From contig NC_079428.1 of the NCBI RefSeq assembly GCF_026213295.1, positions 10,696,346 through 10,760,345 of the forward strand: a stretch of 64,000 nucleotides of DNA, given 5' to 3'. This DNA is from Gadus chalcogrammus. Its lineage: Eukaryota > Chordata > Actinopteri > Gadiformes > Gadidae. Shown here in pieces: positions 25,861-63,905 of the stretch (positions are counted from its first letter, which is position 1; each line of letters starts with the position of its first letter). The notes under the pieces were generated by a model, which was given only the letters and a program-made list of their open reading frames with translations, was not told where the DNA came from and ran no database searches. Position numbers and translations under genes: made by a program.

Positions 25861-28800
25861 CACCCCTGTACGCATTCCGGGTTCCTCGGTGACGTCAAGA
25901 ATAGGACAATGTGTTTTTTATTTACGTCACTTCCAAGGCGCCCATAACGGCCTTAACAAAGTTCAGTGTGTGTCTTCAGTGTTTCAAAGCATTGTGGGTA
26001 TTGGCTTGTGAGCATGGTTTTTCACTTGCTATAATGGTGCCTCATGGGAGTCATTGATAAATACGAGGTGACTTGGCTCCCAGGGACCGACCGAAAGTAT
26101 AAATATGATGTCGTCTTTTCAAGTGAAACTGGATGTGAGCAAGCACTCACTATTGGAGGAATCTGGTTTGAACCTTTGGGATTCGTTTTGCATGTGTAAA
26201 AAGTGACAAATCATGCAATTGCTAGCCAGCAGTGTGTCAGCCAATGGCGTGTGAGCTTGTCTCAGGGGGAAGGGAAATGTGAGGACTGCCTGCACGGACA
26301 TGTTAACTTCATCGTAAAAACGTTTTTAATAATGGTAATTTCGATTTTATTTGCGTGTAAAATAGCAACCCACTCCAATTTTGGCATCATTCCCTTGTGA
26401 CTAAGTGATTTATACAATAATATGTGGAGATTAGCTTAATAAGCTAAGGTACAAAAGGTCAACTGTCACGAATTGAAACACAAAGAAACAAGTTGACTTG
26501 CCATGGACCTGCCCAACTAAGTGGTGACTCATCAGTTTTTGAGGTTGAGGAAAAATAATGAGACCTTAGTCCTTGTCTGACAAAAGGCACATTTTTAATT
26601 ATTTGAGCACAAAGGAAAATCTGAAATCAAAGACAATATTTTAAAAACACATTTTCATCTATCAACACATCTTTACATGTACATTCCTCAAGTGGTAACG
26701 AAAGAATTTCACAGAAAATAAAAGAAGCACATCTTAATATTGACATTCAGTTATCAGTGTTTAATGGAATAGTGTGGCTTTTAGAAGAAATCAATGAGAA
26801 TAGTAAAATGTACAAGAATTTAGAGTGATTCAGTTTGTTCTAAACACCAGGAAAGTTCAAATACAATTTGAATGTTCAGGGAACAAAATTCACTGCATTG
26901 TATCTTATATCTTCCCTTACTTTCTCTATCTTCCCCTCTCTTAATTTCTCACACTCACAAATAAAAAAATGCAAATATAAATGGAATTGCTTTAAAAAAA
27001 AATCTATAATGATTGCAGTGAAAGTGGCTGGCTTAGTGGTGGCCATGTTTCCAAACTTAAAAAAAAGCAGTTTGTTATAATCCCCGGACCAGCTGGGAAA
27101 TGTAGTTCTTTTGATAAAAATAAGGCAAGTGAATGGAGGCACTGGAAGTGTAGTGTATTTGTATACTGTTGCGCTTTATCACATTACACAGGTAGATATG
27201 CCACGCCCCCTGGCCCTAAGCCCTCCAATAGGCAAGAAGCAGAGGCAACGGATGGGAGAATTTAGAAGGCACATTTAAAGAGACATCCACAGTATTTCAG
27301 GGTGGCAAGGAGTGCAAATGGTTTGTGAGTGGTTAAATATCATAAGACTGATGAGGCGATTATTTTACTGGGCAGCTCCCAGTGACCACTGGTAGAAAAC
27401 TGTGGCTGTAATGTAATTGTGTTTAATTGTAAAATATGTCCTCAGGGCATTTGTGTGAATGTTTGACCTTACTTACATGCCACTGTGTGTGTGTTGTTAT
27501 CTGTAAGTTAGCGTGCGTCTGTGTGTTTATAAGTTATCAAGTGTGTGTGTGTGTGTGTGCTTGCACAGCGATCTATAAAGAGGGCTTGGTAGTGACATTT
27601 AGAATGGATTCCTGATACTCAACAGCCTGTTGTGTTTGTTGCCTCTGAGAATGTGTTTATACTCTTGACAGGTTGCCAGCTGCTCAACAGATGTTACCCT
27701 CCCTTAGCCAGCCTCATTTGTCAACCTTTCCTTCTTTAGGGTGAAATGCAAGAAAGAACAACAATGTCCAATCACTGCAACAAAGAGTTGGCCTGCGCAG
27801 CGCAGTCGAGCCTGTTGGGTTTCAAACCTTGGCTGTCGCCGTGACGATGCTAGGATCACATGTTCCCAGTGAACTGGATTGTTCTGCGCTAGAGGCGATG
27901 GCAAACGCAAAGTCTTCGTAGCCCAATCACAATCTGTCTTCTTTCCATTGCTCTTTGTTTGCTCTGCGCTGAATAAACGGTGAAACTACCGCAGTTGCGG
28001 AATGCCCCTGGTTTCACGAGCCAAAGGAACCCACCTAATTCAATTCAGGAACCGCCAAACCATTGTTGGTGACCCGCCAAAATAATGTTAGGCAAACTTT
28101 CTGAACCTATTTTAAATCGGCAGTCTGCTAACGGTTAAATATATGTGAAATAAACCGAAGTTACTGCAGGGGACGGCAAACGTCTGGCTACTGGCTTCCT
28201 TAACTCTTGGGAACTACTAAAAAGAAAATGAAAAAGTGCGGCACTGACCTCAAAAACGAACACAATTTATTTATAAATTAATTTAAACAGTTTGGAAACA
28301 GTCTGAATCACTTGTTGTTTTGCAGCTAGCATAGAAGGAACTGCTAAGTGCGATAATTGAGGCGGCAAGGTCAGATCGCGGGCAAGTGATAGAGGAAGTC
28401 AGTGGCTTGTGGTCTGGTAACCATTAGCTTCGATGCTACATGGAATTAGCCCTGGGGTTTATATATAAGGCGCAGACACAGTGGGTCGCGGAGGTTTAGG
28501 AGGTGGGGGGGGGGGTTGGACAACAATCAGTCTCATTGGATGTAATTACACACAGAGTAGAGCAATTTAGATGCAAGGGCCACGCAAGCACAACACAGAC
28601 ACATTATAAACTGCCAACTAGCATCAAGGGATAGCATACCTGGGTCACACACTGACTGAAGCAAATTTTTTCACAATAATTACCGCAAAGGCTAATGCTT
28701 TCCCCAAATTATCCGACCACTTTTTGTTTGTTGTCCTTTGTGTAGGCCAAGCCAATTAGTATTCATTATCGATGATGAATTAATAAAGAATGACTTATCA

Positions 28801-29447
28801 TTCATTTTCTTTGAACAGGGTCTATGGCAGCTTGTTTTTCATGTCACAGTTAAAGCGGGGTCTCTCCAGTTTGTCGCTGCGTTTTAACGTTAATGAACGG
28901 CAGACAAACTAACGCTTTGCATCCGTCGTTTAACAGACAGTTCAAAATAAAAAAATAACACAAACTTGCACAAACGCACGTACAACCCACTTTTCTGTAC
29001 ACAACCTTGAATGAATATCTCAAATTAGATAACATGGAGATACAAATACATTCAAATCAACTAGTCGGGAAATGGGTTTGATTGACATGGTTACCAACTG
29101 TGTGAATCAGTTGTACCTCTTGAGAGTTGAGTCTCTGGTCAGTAATAGCGGTGACATGTTCAATCTGAAACTATGTAACATCATTAGGTTCAGAGTGGTT
29201 TTATTTTTTTTTACAGTTGGCACGGCATTAAAACAAAAGAGAATTGGTTCAAAACATTACGTCAGGATTTTGAGATATTCCTTTCTTCGGATTACGGGAT
29301 TTACTTTAGTGTTGTAAAAGGAAGTACGCGTATCAGTTTATGACATTAAACACAGGAAGGGGATCGGGAAAATGTATGGAGTTTTTTTTTTTCTGTTCCC
29401 ATCTCATGATCTGTTAGTGTGTGGGCGTATGAGTGAATGGGAGAAAG

Positions 29448-29575
29448 CGAGCGGGCGAGAGACATAGGGATTACACAGGGGCCTTTACTGTGAGTGTGTG
29501 GGTGAGTGTGTTTGTGAATAGAAGAGCGAGCGGGCGAGAGACATAGGGATTACACAGGGGCCTTTACTGTCAGGT
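29448..29575 (+). repeat. direct duplication of ~45 bp
   Basis: GAGCGGGCGAGAGACATAGG and GATTACACAGGGGCCTTTAC occur in the same order near 29450 and again near 29528, separated by GTGTG-rich sequence. Confidence 0.9.
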
Positions 29576-29637
29576 TAAACTAATTGATCGCTGCGTCCCT
29601 GGAGAGACGTCCGAGTGTGTATGTTTGTCTGACCTCA

Positions 29638-29755
<118 letters not shown>

Positions 29756-30436
29756 ATGTATCACTGACAGCTCCCAGATGGTAGAGGGAGGTTGGACACG
29801 TTGGATAAATGTGTGTGTCTCTGTGTGTTTGCTAGAGAGAGAGAGGGTGATAGAGAGACTACTGCCATGTGTTCCGGACCCCTACTGTGTCTGCCCTAAC
29901 AGTTTGAGTGAGTTAGGGTGCGTGTGTAGGAGAGACATAGAGGCCTTTCAGGGGCGAGATGGTACCCTGTGCTGCATGTTTCTTGTCTCTGGGTATCTTC
30001 CCGATCGCCCCATGTCCCAACACCCCAAACGTGCAACTCTCTCTTAAGTCAATCTGTCTCTCAGTCTATCCCTTGCTGTCTCTTTCTCTCTGTCTCTCTC
30101 TGTTTGTCTCTCTCTCTCTGTCTCTCTCTCTTTGCACTCTTGATGATAGTGCACGTTAACTATAGTTCCCCTCATGGGCGTGTGCGTTCATATGAGAATG
30201 TGGAGGGACGGTGAGGCGTGTTTGCGTGTGCATCTGTCTGCACACGCCTACATTCACATTACCTCCTCGCTTGTTTTTGCGTAAAGCGCGCGATTCTTTC
30301 AGAAGTCCAAGGCTCGCGGTATGTTTGTGCATGCAAATGCTTTTATTTGGGTTTCGTCGCACATGTGTCTGTGTGTATCTGTGTGTATCTGTGTGCATGT
30401 GTGTGTGTATGTTTGTGTCTTTGGATGCAGGTGTGT

Positions 30437-30465
30437 GTTTTTAAAAGGAATGCCCTTTTAAAAAC
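30437..30465. other. 12-bp-arm hairpin
   Basis: GTTTTTAAAAGG and CCTTTTAAAAAC with a 5-base loop; AT-rich, so weakly informative. Confidence 0.6.
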
Positions 30466-31686
30466 AGTCATGATTGACCTGCTTTGCATGTCAAACATGA
30501 CGCACTGCATACCACTCGTAAGAGATAGATAAAGAGAGAGAGAGGGAGAGAGATAGAGTGGAAGTTTAGTCTCCATCTCTCTAATCCCTCTCGCTTTAGG
30601 TTCAATTCTCCACCATTCAAAGCCCACATCCTCTCTCCTCCGCCTCTCGATCTCTCCTTCCTCCTCCTTCCTTTGTTGTGTTCCTCCTTCTTTAAAACGG
30701 CAGAGTGATGTCTTTCTCTGTGTCCGTTTGTTATTCCAAACAGTCTTCAGAGTTTCATTCTCAGGGACAAAGACGGGCCTGAGTCCTCTAGGGATCCCTT
30801 CACACGCGCTACAGAGGCACTAGAGCGTCTCAAGGGTTCATTGGAGCTGTCTTACAAAGGAGGAGCTACTTGTAAAAAAACAACAAATAAGAACAAAAAT
30901 ATTGTTAATCCCCGCAGGTCCTTTTTATGAGTTTTCACTACATGGTCCTTGTCACGAACCAAAAGGATAAAAAAAAGAAGTATATTCCATTTATGCATTT
31001 TCATCTCCTGCGTGTTCATTTTGCTTTGGTGTCGTTAGCGGCTTGATTCGTTTTTCTTTTTTCGGATATCTTTGGATCCACAGCCGCCGGAATTACCCAC
31101 AATCCTCCAGGAGAAGGTTGGGTCCAGTCGCTTTTGGGCCACGGCTTTACATTCCTCTGTCAGGGGTTAGAATCACCCCCTCCCTCTGCTCCCATGGGTG
31201 TCGGGTCCCGGTGCTTCCCAAATCCCCGGGATAACCCCCCCCCCCTCTCCTCCGTCCCGGGGGCTGCCAGGAGAGTTCAGAGGTCAACGGTGAACGGTAG
31301 CTGAGCGCGCGCTCGGAGCTCTGAAGGGACCACGTGACCAGCTGTTTGTTTACTGTATCTCTGTTGTTGTTTACCGCATCGCTCCACGTTTCGGAGCCGA
31401 CTCGACGTTCGCAAGGACGGAAGGAATTCCTCGCTTGCAGTCTTCTCTTCCCGCTCCCACTCCCGCTCCGGACAGTGTATCCATTGTCCCGTCCGTCCGT
31501 CCTTCTTTCAGCCCCTTCCATCCCTCCTTTCCGAGGCAGCGATAACATCCAAGATCCATTTGGCCGGCGTCGACGGATGTTTCCCTCTCATCCTCCGCCC
31601 ACACGGACAGCCCCCCCCCTCCCGCCCCCCCCTCCTCAGTCCCGTCCCCCTCTGTCTTCTGACCGCGCCGCCCCTTACTACATCTG

Positions 31687-31979
31687 TGCATCCATCCATC
31701 CATCCACGCATCCATCAAGCCATCCATCCATCCGTCCTTCCTCCGTTCATTCACCTCGCCATCCATCCATCCCTGCCTTCATCCATCCATCCATCCATCC
31801 ATCCATTCATCCATCCATCCATCCATCCATCCATCCATCCATCCATCCATCCATCCATCCATCCATCCATCCATCCATCCATCCATCCATCCATCCATCC
31901 ATCCATCCATCCATTCATTCACCCATCCATCCATCCATCCATCCATCCATCCATCCATCCATCCATCCATCCATCCATA
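31687..31979. repeat. (ATCC)n / (GGAT)n microsatellite next to tnfsf10 stop
   Basis: Nearly pure ATCC tetranucleotides on the + strand. On the - strand they start about 30 bases after the tnfsf10 stop, so they probably lie in its 3'UTR. Confidence 0.97.
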
Positions 31980-32008
31980 GACCAATCCATGGACCCGTCG
32001 CGCCCCTC

Positions 32009-55426
<23,418 letters not shown>

Positions 55427-56019
55427 CTGGAGGGACAGCAAGGAGGAAGACCATCAGGGGAAGTGTGGAGACATGGGTCTATGAGATTATGAGGACCACT
55501 GGTACAACCCTGTTGTAACCAGTGAACCAGAATCAGTACATGAGGCAGGTTGAACTGCAAGCATGGGGTTTAAAACCCCAAACCTTTCAGCCACTTAGAT
55601 ACGAGATGGAGGATTTGGCCTTGAACTCTGGGACTCTAGTGTAGATCCATTAGATCTTCTAGTGATGATCCAATATTGAACCGCAAATGGAGGTCAGATT
55701 CAAGATGGCCGACTCTGACTCTTACTTTGCCATTTGAACCAAAATGGAGGATTTTTCGACCTACAGCTTCATGTAGTCAGGCGTTTTCTCCCTCTAAACC
55801 ACTGTTTTGAGGCTGATCGACAACGACATAATTTCTTAGAACGTACAGCAAGGTGTTCATTACCTTAAAGAAACACTATTTGCCATTTCAGCAAAACTGT
55901 TTTCTAAACCACACCTTGAACAAAGACAAGCTCACTTTACCGAAAAACTCTGAGTTTAAAACAAACACACTGACAGACTTGTAGCGCCGTGTCAGGTAGA
56001 GAGAGCAGGCTGCTAGAAT

Positions 56020-56105
56020 TCTATCAATCCAAACTTTATTTATTCAGGGGAAACCGACACTGAGAAGTGACACTCATTCAAAAGTGTGCCCTGACTTCAA
56101 CAATA
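56020..56105 (-). repeat. dispersed repeat end with AATAAATAAA
   Basis: On the reverse strand, GGTTTCCCCTGAATAAATAA followed by AGTTTGG resembles the ...CCCTGAATAAATAAAG end of a widespread fish repeat. The poly(A)-like signal therefore probably belongs to a repeat and not to a gene. Confidence 0.4.
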
Positions 56106-56338
56106 ATGATACAGTGAAATCACGGAGTAAGCAAGACTTAGTGTCCCATCGAAAGCATATTAATATCAAAGTAAAAGAGCCACGCCAGTCTGATGCGTTT
56201 CAAACGAAACAAGAGCCCCATAGAACCCCTAAAAAGCATGTCAGACGAACGCTGGAGCTTTGAAACCATCAGCCACACGAGGCCAGTGAGCCAGACCAGT
56301 TCATGGCTGTGGTCGGATGAAGTTTCTTGCTGTTGAAC

Positions 56339-56378
56339 AGCGTTCAATTCATCGGCTTTGGCCGATGAATTGAACGCT
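56339..56378. other. perfect 18-bp-arm hairpin
   Basis: GCGTTCAATTCATCGGC (56340-56356), a 4-base TTTG loop, and its exact reverse complement (56361-56377); the flanking A and T extend the arms to 18 bp. Confidence 0.92.
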
Positions 56379-56668
56379 TCAGCTAACAATCAATGTTGGT
56401 TGGGGCGGTGGGAAAGCACCTTCAGATTTTCTGTATATAATCAGTATCTAACGTTCAGAACAGCTGTGAGTAATATCATAAGTAGAGGGACCTCTGAGAG
56501 GGGCTGCACTCTGGGTGTGAGCGGAGCCTGACACTGAACTCAAGCACTTGGACCAGCAGAACCAAGACGGAGAACATTCAGACTCTCGCTAAATGGTTCA
56601 GGCATGTCTTCGCCCTAGGCAGAACACACACACTCCCACAGTCCAACACACACACACACACCTGCATG

Positions 56669-56672
<4 letters not shown>

Positions 56673-56736
<64 letters not shown>
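56673..56736 (+). repeat. (CA)n microsatellite
   Basis: Perfect CA run, with further CA-rich sequence on both sides (56620-56870). Confidence 0.95.
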
Positions 56737-56738
<2 letters not shown>

Positions 56739-56984
56739 CATCACACGTGCCAACACAGACGCAGACAAACACACATGCACGCACACCAAACCAAGCACAC
56801 ACACAGACACAAACGTACCCCACATACAGCGTAATTCTATACATGCTGCATGTAAAACACACACAGACACAGTTTAGTTCTTTCAGTGTAGAGAGTAGAC
56901 ATATTTTATGACCATCAGTGCTGTCAATGGGTCCACCGAGGGGAAAAGTGTGTGTGTGTCTCTTCGGGTGTGTGCTTGTGTATG

Positions 56985-57122
<138 letters not shown>

Positions 57123-57186
57123 CTTTAGGTGTGTGAGCCAGCAGCCGTTATGGTCTGAAGAACAGACTAATGACAGAATGATGGAG

Positions 57187-57333
<147 letters not shown>

Positions 57334-57712
57334 GCGGCACTCGGGCACTCCTCCACCTTTCAGTTTTTTCAGGGGTATTTTTCTCCTGTTTATTTCTGTC
57401 TCTCTTCCTATCTTTCGGTCCATTCTTTTCCTTTTCTGTTTCTCTTTCATTCTTTCCAGTGCAATCCAATGTAATTTGTTTAGTCTGCCGTGTGTATTTA
57501 AGTAGTCTCTTAATCTTTGCTCCGCTCTACCGCTCTCTCTCTCTCTCTTTATCGCTCTCTTTCCTCCCGCCTCGCTCCCTCGCTCCTTCTCTCTTTTCAC
57601 GAGTTGCAACGATGTGCAACGCTTGTATGAAAAGTACAATATACAAAAAGAGTGTGCACGTGGGCAAGTGTGCACGTGGGCAGTTCCATACACACACGTG
57701 TTTGGATTTCCC

Positions 57713-57763
57713 GTGTGTGTGTGTGTGTGTGTGTGTGTTTGGGGGGGGGGGGGGGGGGGGGGG
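57713..57763 (+). repeat. (GT)n followed by G23
   Basis: A short GT run, TTT, then 23 consecutive G. Confidence 0.95.
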
Positions 57764-57847
57764 TGGTAAATGGTATGTGTGTGCCTTGAGCTTAATTGTG
57801 AGAATTGTTTAAATATGCTATGTATGCATGTGTGTGTGTGTTAATAT

Positions 57848-57969
<122 letters not shown>

Positions 57970-58084
57970 AGGGGTAGTTTAGGTATGTGTGTGTCACTAA
58001 TTTAATTATGGCAATTGTTTAAATGTGCTAAGTATGTGTAAGCCTTTGTGTGTGCGTGGGTGCATGCATGCACGTGTAAGCAGG

Positions 58085-58117
<33 letters not shown>

Positions 58118-58884
58118 GTGTGCATGCACGTGTAAGCAGGCATGCGTGTGTGTGTGTGTGGGTGGGGTTGCGTGTGTGGGGGGGTGGAGTTGTTTCGAAT
58201 CAGGGCATTTACCAGAAGTGCCCAGGGTTTCTTGAAGGACCAGGGACCACACACCATCTTCAGACAACCTCACTGTCAGCCTCCCCCCTCTGTCCCCCTC
58301 TCTCTCCCCCTCTCTCACCCCCCTTCTCCCCCTGTCTCAACAGTCTCTGGCCCTCCAGTAGGGATGAGAGATGTGACTCACCCGTCTGTCTGCTCCGGGG
58401 CTGAAAGGGAAACGGACAATTGCTGCTGAAGCATATTCAGGCTGTTAGCCATGACAAGACGGCTCTGTATCTACTTTTCTTTTGCTATCACCATTTTTAG
58501 TCAACACTGTTCAGGTGATTCGTCACATGCTTGTTCAATTGGCTTTCTGTCTTTTCTTTCGGTTTGTTGAGGTGAAGCTCTGATATAACAAATCATGCGA
58601 TAGAAATACAGTTTTTACTTGAAGATCAAGTCGAAGATTATTATAACATTTTACATTGTTATAAAATCAAATTCCAATATTCCACCAACCAATCACTTCA
58701 GGCGACAACCTTGAAAGTAACGTCATGTTAAGGTGGTTTGAAGTCATCCACGTCTCCATCCATGCCATATGAAAGCCAAATCAGATTCTACCTAACCCCA
58801 TCGGTAAAGTTCGTCATCTTTTGTTTCCTCCACCATATAAGTTTGTCTGCCAACATAACTGAAGTATGGGCGAGATACACGGCT

Positions 58885-58888
<4 letters not shown>

Positions 58889-58934
<46 letters not shown>
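58889..58934 (+). repeat. (GT)23 microsatellite
   Basis: Perfect GT run. Confidence 0.97.
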
Positions 58935-58935
<1 letters not shown>

Positions 58936-59922
58936 TATTTTGGTTGGGTGCGGATGGGGGAGGGTGCTTTGACTGTGAGTCAACTATGTCAATTGAGGAC
59001 ATGTGGACGTGAGGTCAACAGTGAATCTGATGACCGAGGTCCCGTCGGTATGACGACGGTGGGAAGCGGCAGTGATCAACAGGTATCAGCGGTCTTAATC
59101 TCAGACCGACTGTGTCGTAGCAGAACCTTTGGGGGGGGGGGGGGGGGGGGCAGAAGACCAGACTGGAGAACCAGGACTGCAGGGGGCGGAGTCAGGCCTT
59201 GTTTTGTGTTTCCTTACACGGATATTCTATAGACGGAGGAGAGGGGGTTTCCGCACCGGCCAGTCGACACGATTTACATTTGAAACCTTGAGACTTTTTT
59301 GTCCCTTTTTTACAGTTTACTTCATGGGATTTACTCGAGTTTTCGTTCGCTAATCACCTCATGTTTCCTTCTGAGGAAGAAATATGAAGAGGGTTAGAGT
59401 GGAATGCCCCGATCCCCCAGGTCTGAGCTGGTGTGCCATAAGACCTTGGATATTAGATTAAAGACTGATTTGAACTACTTCAGCCTAATGACCCTTCCCG
59501 GTCACCAAATACTGTGTGTTTTAACACATGAACACACTTCCTGGTCCCATCGGTTAAACACTAAACACAATCAGTCTTAGGATTGCGGATTAACAAACCA
59601 TAGAATAGTTTATGTTTGAAATCTCATAAATGTCCCTGTATAGTCAAATACACTAACGCCTAATGATCGGTAGCCAATCGGGAAACACTAGTTATTATTA
59701 CTGTGTGTGTTTGACGCCGGGTGCACAGAAATGTTTAGAGCTGGCGTGATAGACGTGAGCCGCTGACCTCGAACGCACACCAGCCCAGATCAGCTGCAGG
59801 GCGTGTGACGGTCTGTGAGCAGCGGAGCGAGTCAGGGCGTGCGAGGGAGAAAACATTGCCTTATCGCTTATTAGAAGCGCAACAGTTTGAACACAGACCT
59901 ATGTGGTGTTGCGCTGGTGACT

Positions 59923-60042
<120 letters not shown>

Positions 60043-60167
60043 TGGCTGGCTGTGTGCGTATGGGTTTGAACGTGAACTTGAATGGGAATGCTCATTTTTT
60101 GTTTGTTACTATCTACAGTGCATATATGTGTGTGTGTGTGTGTGTGATTATGTTTGTGTGCGTGCGC

Positions 60168-60279
<112 letters not shown>

Positions 60280-61464
60280 AATGTGTGTGTAACTATACAT
60301 GTGTGTGTGTGTGTGTGTGTGTGTGGGTGTGTGTATGTGCGGGGGTGTGCATATAGTCACTTACTCTGGGGGTTATGTGTATCTATAGAGATGTGTGTGC
60401 GGGGGGGGGCTGTGTATCCATTAGGTTTTGACAAGGCCGGTTAGGGAGTGTTTGATGTGCATGAGAAACGCTGCCATCTATTAGACTGGAGATAAGGTCC
60501 GTCCACTCTGCTGAGCTCAGGCCAATCAACATGGTCCACTATCTCCTCCCCTGGTTAGCGTTCAGACACAAGGTCAGCAGATACACTACAATAAGCAGGC
60601 GTACCATTAGTCTGCGGCCTGTGTATTGAATAAGGAATGTTATTACCAAAGTGCAGAAAACACATAATATTTGTCCCGCTCGTCGCTAAACGGCAGATGT
60701 TTACACATAGCTTGAGCCCAGTTTGCGTGGCACTGATGATGAACTGTCGAGTGTCGAAAAGCAAACCGGAACAATTTAATAATAACGTGTTTAAAGTGTG
60801 GAACTTGGTCCACATCGGGGCAGTGTCTTGCTACTCTTAAGATACCGCTTTAAAGGCGTTACCATTGAAATGATAATATTTGTGTCGTTGTTGCGTAGTT
60901 GTTGTGTAGTTGTTCTGCAGTTGATTATGTGTGGTCACGTAGCTTGAGTGAATGTTTGGCTAGAGGATGTATTAGGAATGTACTACCGCTTATATTCCCA
61001 CCAGGAAATAAAAGAAGCACTGAGATTCTCGGCAGGCCAGCCAAACTGTTTTATCAGTGGCCTTTATCACGCCAATAAAGTCTGGAATGATTAAACCTTA
61101 AACCTTTGCATTAAGGTTTCCTCATTGCCGGATATTAAAATATAAAAAGCCTTTTTTTCAATGAAAACACTTGCTTTTCTCACAAATGGTTGTCTTATAA
61201 GTAATGTTTTATACTACACATGCATTTACTTCATAATTTCTGTTCCCTTTGAATGTTCCCGCTTTTTGTAAAGAGTGTTTGAAATATGGGGTGCCGTGGT
61301 TTCCAAGGGAGACCAGCTGTTTCACTGGAACACCTTAGAGAGGTGGAAGAACTCACCACGGATCTATTTTTAGATTTTAACTGGAAAAAATGGTCTTGCT
61401 GTATCTGGACAGGCTTCTTGGTTATGTAACGTCACAGAGGTGAAAGTAACCAGACTGTCCTTGT

Positions 61465-61590
61465 GAAATCGTCATTAAGAAGCGGGTATGTGTCGGCTAG
61501 TCAGTGCATCTTCCACAGGCATGGCCAACATTTAGGCTGAAGACATTGGGGATCGAACCTGGAACCTTTCAGGGAGGCGTCAAACCCACT
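61465..61590 (+). repeat. dispersed repeat copy (AGCAGGTAGGGG family)
   Basis: TCATTAAGAAGCGGGTATGT, then CATTGGGGATCGAACCTGG and AACCTTTCAGGGAGG, matching the block order of the copies at 44.4 and 50.7 kb. Confidence 0.55.
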
Positions 61591-62901
61591 CAGCATTAAC
61601 AATCTCCTGAAAATTGCTCCTGAAGCATGGCAAGGATAGTAGTATAGCGGTTCTGGGAGGCGACGTTAGGTAAAACACCAGTTGGTGACTCCCAAACTTT
61701 AATCCAAGAGTATGCAGTAGCATCAGGAGGAAAAAAAGTTTCAGAATCACTTCTGTCTAATAACATCAGGTTGAAACACGTTTCCCCTTTTTATGACCTC
61801 GTCTTGTTACAAGAGCTGTTAAAGTTGAAGACGCTCACACTGTTGAGTAACCCGATCGAAACTTTGAATACAAAAATACTGGTTTTAAAAGAATCAAATG
61901 TGTAAAAATCACGCCACTGGCAACTTCGGGTGTTTTTTGCCTACAGCGAGATTTGATACCACAGCCAGCCGAACAAAAAAATTCCCAATTCCATTTTGAT
62001 TCAAGGTTGTTTTTTTTTTGCTGCTTCACCGTCTTGCTTTGTCCGACAATACCGAGCGGTTTGTAATGCTATAACGAGCTTGGGCCCCATGAAAGGCCTC
62101 TGGCTGCATGTTTCCAGCTCCTGCCAAACTACCCCGGCCTTCAAACCCTTCCAGTCTAAGCCACTCTCCGTCTATATTACATTACAGAACCGAGCGCTCA
62201 GATGAAGCACCGCACGCTGCTGACCGTGACTCTAGATTAGGACGACGCCTGAGAGCAGGCTGACGCCATTGCTCTGGCCTTCTAGAAACCCAGTAACAGC
62301 TTCTTCTTTTTTTTTACAGAACAGGTTTCCGTTTGATTTGTTCTGATTGTTGTTTGGATCTTTTCACACAATCGCTCTTTTGCCCCATTTCAATTTTTAT
62401 TTTGTCACGTCGTTTTGCCCCTATCCCTCAAAAGACAACCAAAACTCTCAGGGGGGGCGGCCGGTCGTATTTCTCGAAACAATAAAGTATTGTATCGTTT
62501 TTGACGCGCGCTTTGGCCTGGCTGTTGTGGGGTCCCCCCGGGCGGGTTCTGATGACATCAGGACCTCCTCCCATTGGCTCCCGGGACACACTGCTGTGTT
62601 GGGGGGGAGGAGGAGGAGGAGGAGGAGGAGGAGGAACTAGCTCGGGCGCAGTGATTGAGCTCTCCCTGCAGTCCAGTGAGGGGTCGGAGGGGGGGTCGCA
62701 CACTGCTGGGAAACACACACTGGGAAGGAGCACCAGAATAGAACGGAGCAGAGTGGAGACCATGGGAGGCCCACGCCGCGCGTTGTGTTCCATCACAGAG
62801 CGAGGCCTGACCGTCCCGTCTTCGTACGCGTCTTGTTCTTTCCCTTCCTTGTCCTTTGTGTGATCATGCGCCACACAGCGTCAATGTCCACAACTAGGGC
62901 G

Positions 62902-63031
<130 letters not shown>

Positions 63032-63446
63032 CCCCCTTAGCTATTAAGAATCAACTCCATCCTCTCTCTCGCTTTCTCTCTCTCAGATGGACTTGCAAGC
63101 TCTCTGTTTATACTAATGACATGTCATGATGAAGTGACCGGAGAGAAGAGAGAGTGAGGGTGGGAATAGAGAAAATGAGAGACAGAGAATTATAGAGGGT
63201 GGTAGAGAGAGAAAATGATAGAGATTTAAAGAGAGGCAGACAATGGTAGAGCTAGGGTGAGAATAATGGAGAGGCTGATAACGCTGAACATTGACCGAGA
63301 AAGGTAGAGGGATGGGAATGACAGAGCGTGATAGAGAGAGAAAAGGACAGAGAGACGTAGAAAATGATATATAGAGAGAGGAAGGGTCCAGTTCAGGGCT
63401 GACAGCACTCTCTCAGGAAGTCAAGAACAATGCCTCCCTGTTCCTC

Positions 63447-63562
<116 letters not shown>

Positions 63563-63634
63563 TTGGCAGTCCCATAACTCTCATCTGAAGGGATTAGGAA
63601 GAGGAGAAGGCAGCAATGTAATACAAATCAACCA

Positions 63635-63787
63635 GAGAAAGAGAGAGAGAGAGGGAGGGAAAGAGAGAAAGAAAGAGAGTGAGAGCGAGGGGGGAGACAG
63701 CGAGAGGGTGGGAGTAAGAGATGGAGAGGGAGGGGAGGGAGAGGAGGGTGAAGGAAGAAAGGAAGACGAAGAGACAATGATGGTTGC

Positions 63788-63820
<33 letters not shown>

Positions 63821-63905
63821 AAGAGAGAGGGAGAGAAGGAGAGGGAGAAAAGAAGTGGCAGAGGGGGAGAGGGAGAGAAGGAGAGGGAGAAAGAGGGAGA
63901 GAGCA
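63635..63905 (+). repeat. GA-rich tract
   Basis: Imperfect GAGA/GGGAGA repeats; only unique sequence follows to the window end. Confidence 0.93.

Noticed and set aside
28459..28480. TATATATAAGG as a TATA-box promoter
   Set aside because: No exon or open frame of interest lies downstream on + before the next gene, and AT-rich sequence makes such matches common.
56138..56389. 83-codon reverse-strand frame followed by AATAAATAAA at about 56036, considered as a small gene
   Set aside because: The poly(A)-like end matches a dispersed fish repeat, the frame starts in a hairpin, and no homology was recognised.
62428..62874. Reverse-strand frame with a hydrophobic stretch (STLLRSILVLLPSVCFPAV), considered as the missing tnfsf10 anchor exon
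   Set aside because: The hydrophobic run is broken by Arg and Pro and too short for an anchor, no in-phase donor follows it, and the frame continues into a poly-proline microsatellite.
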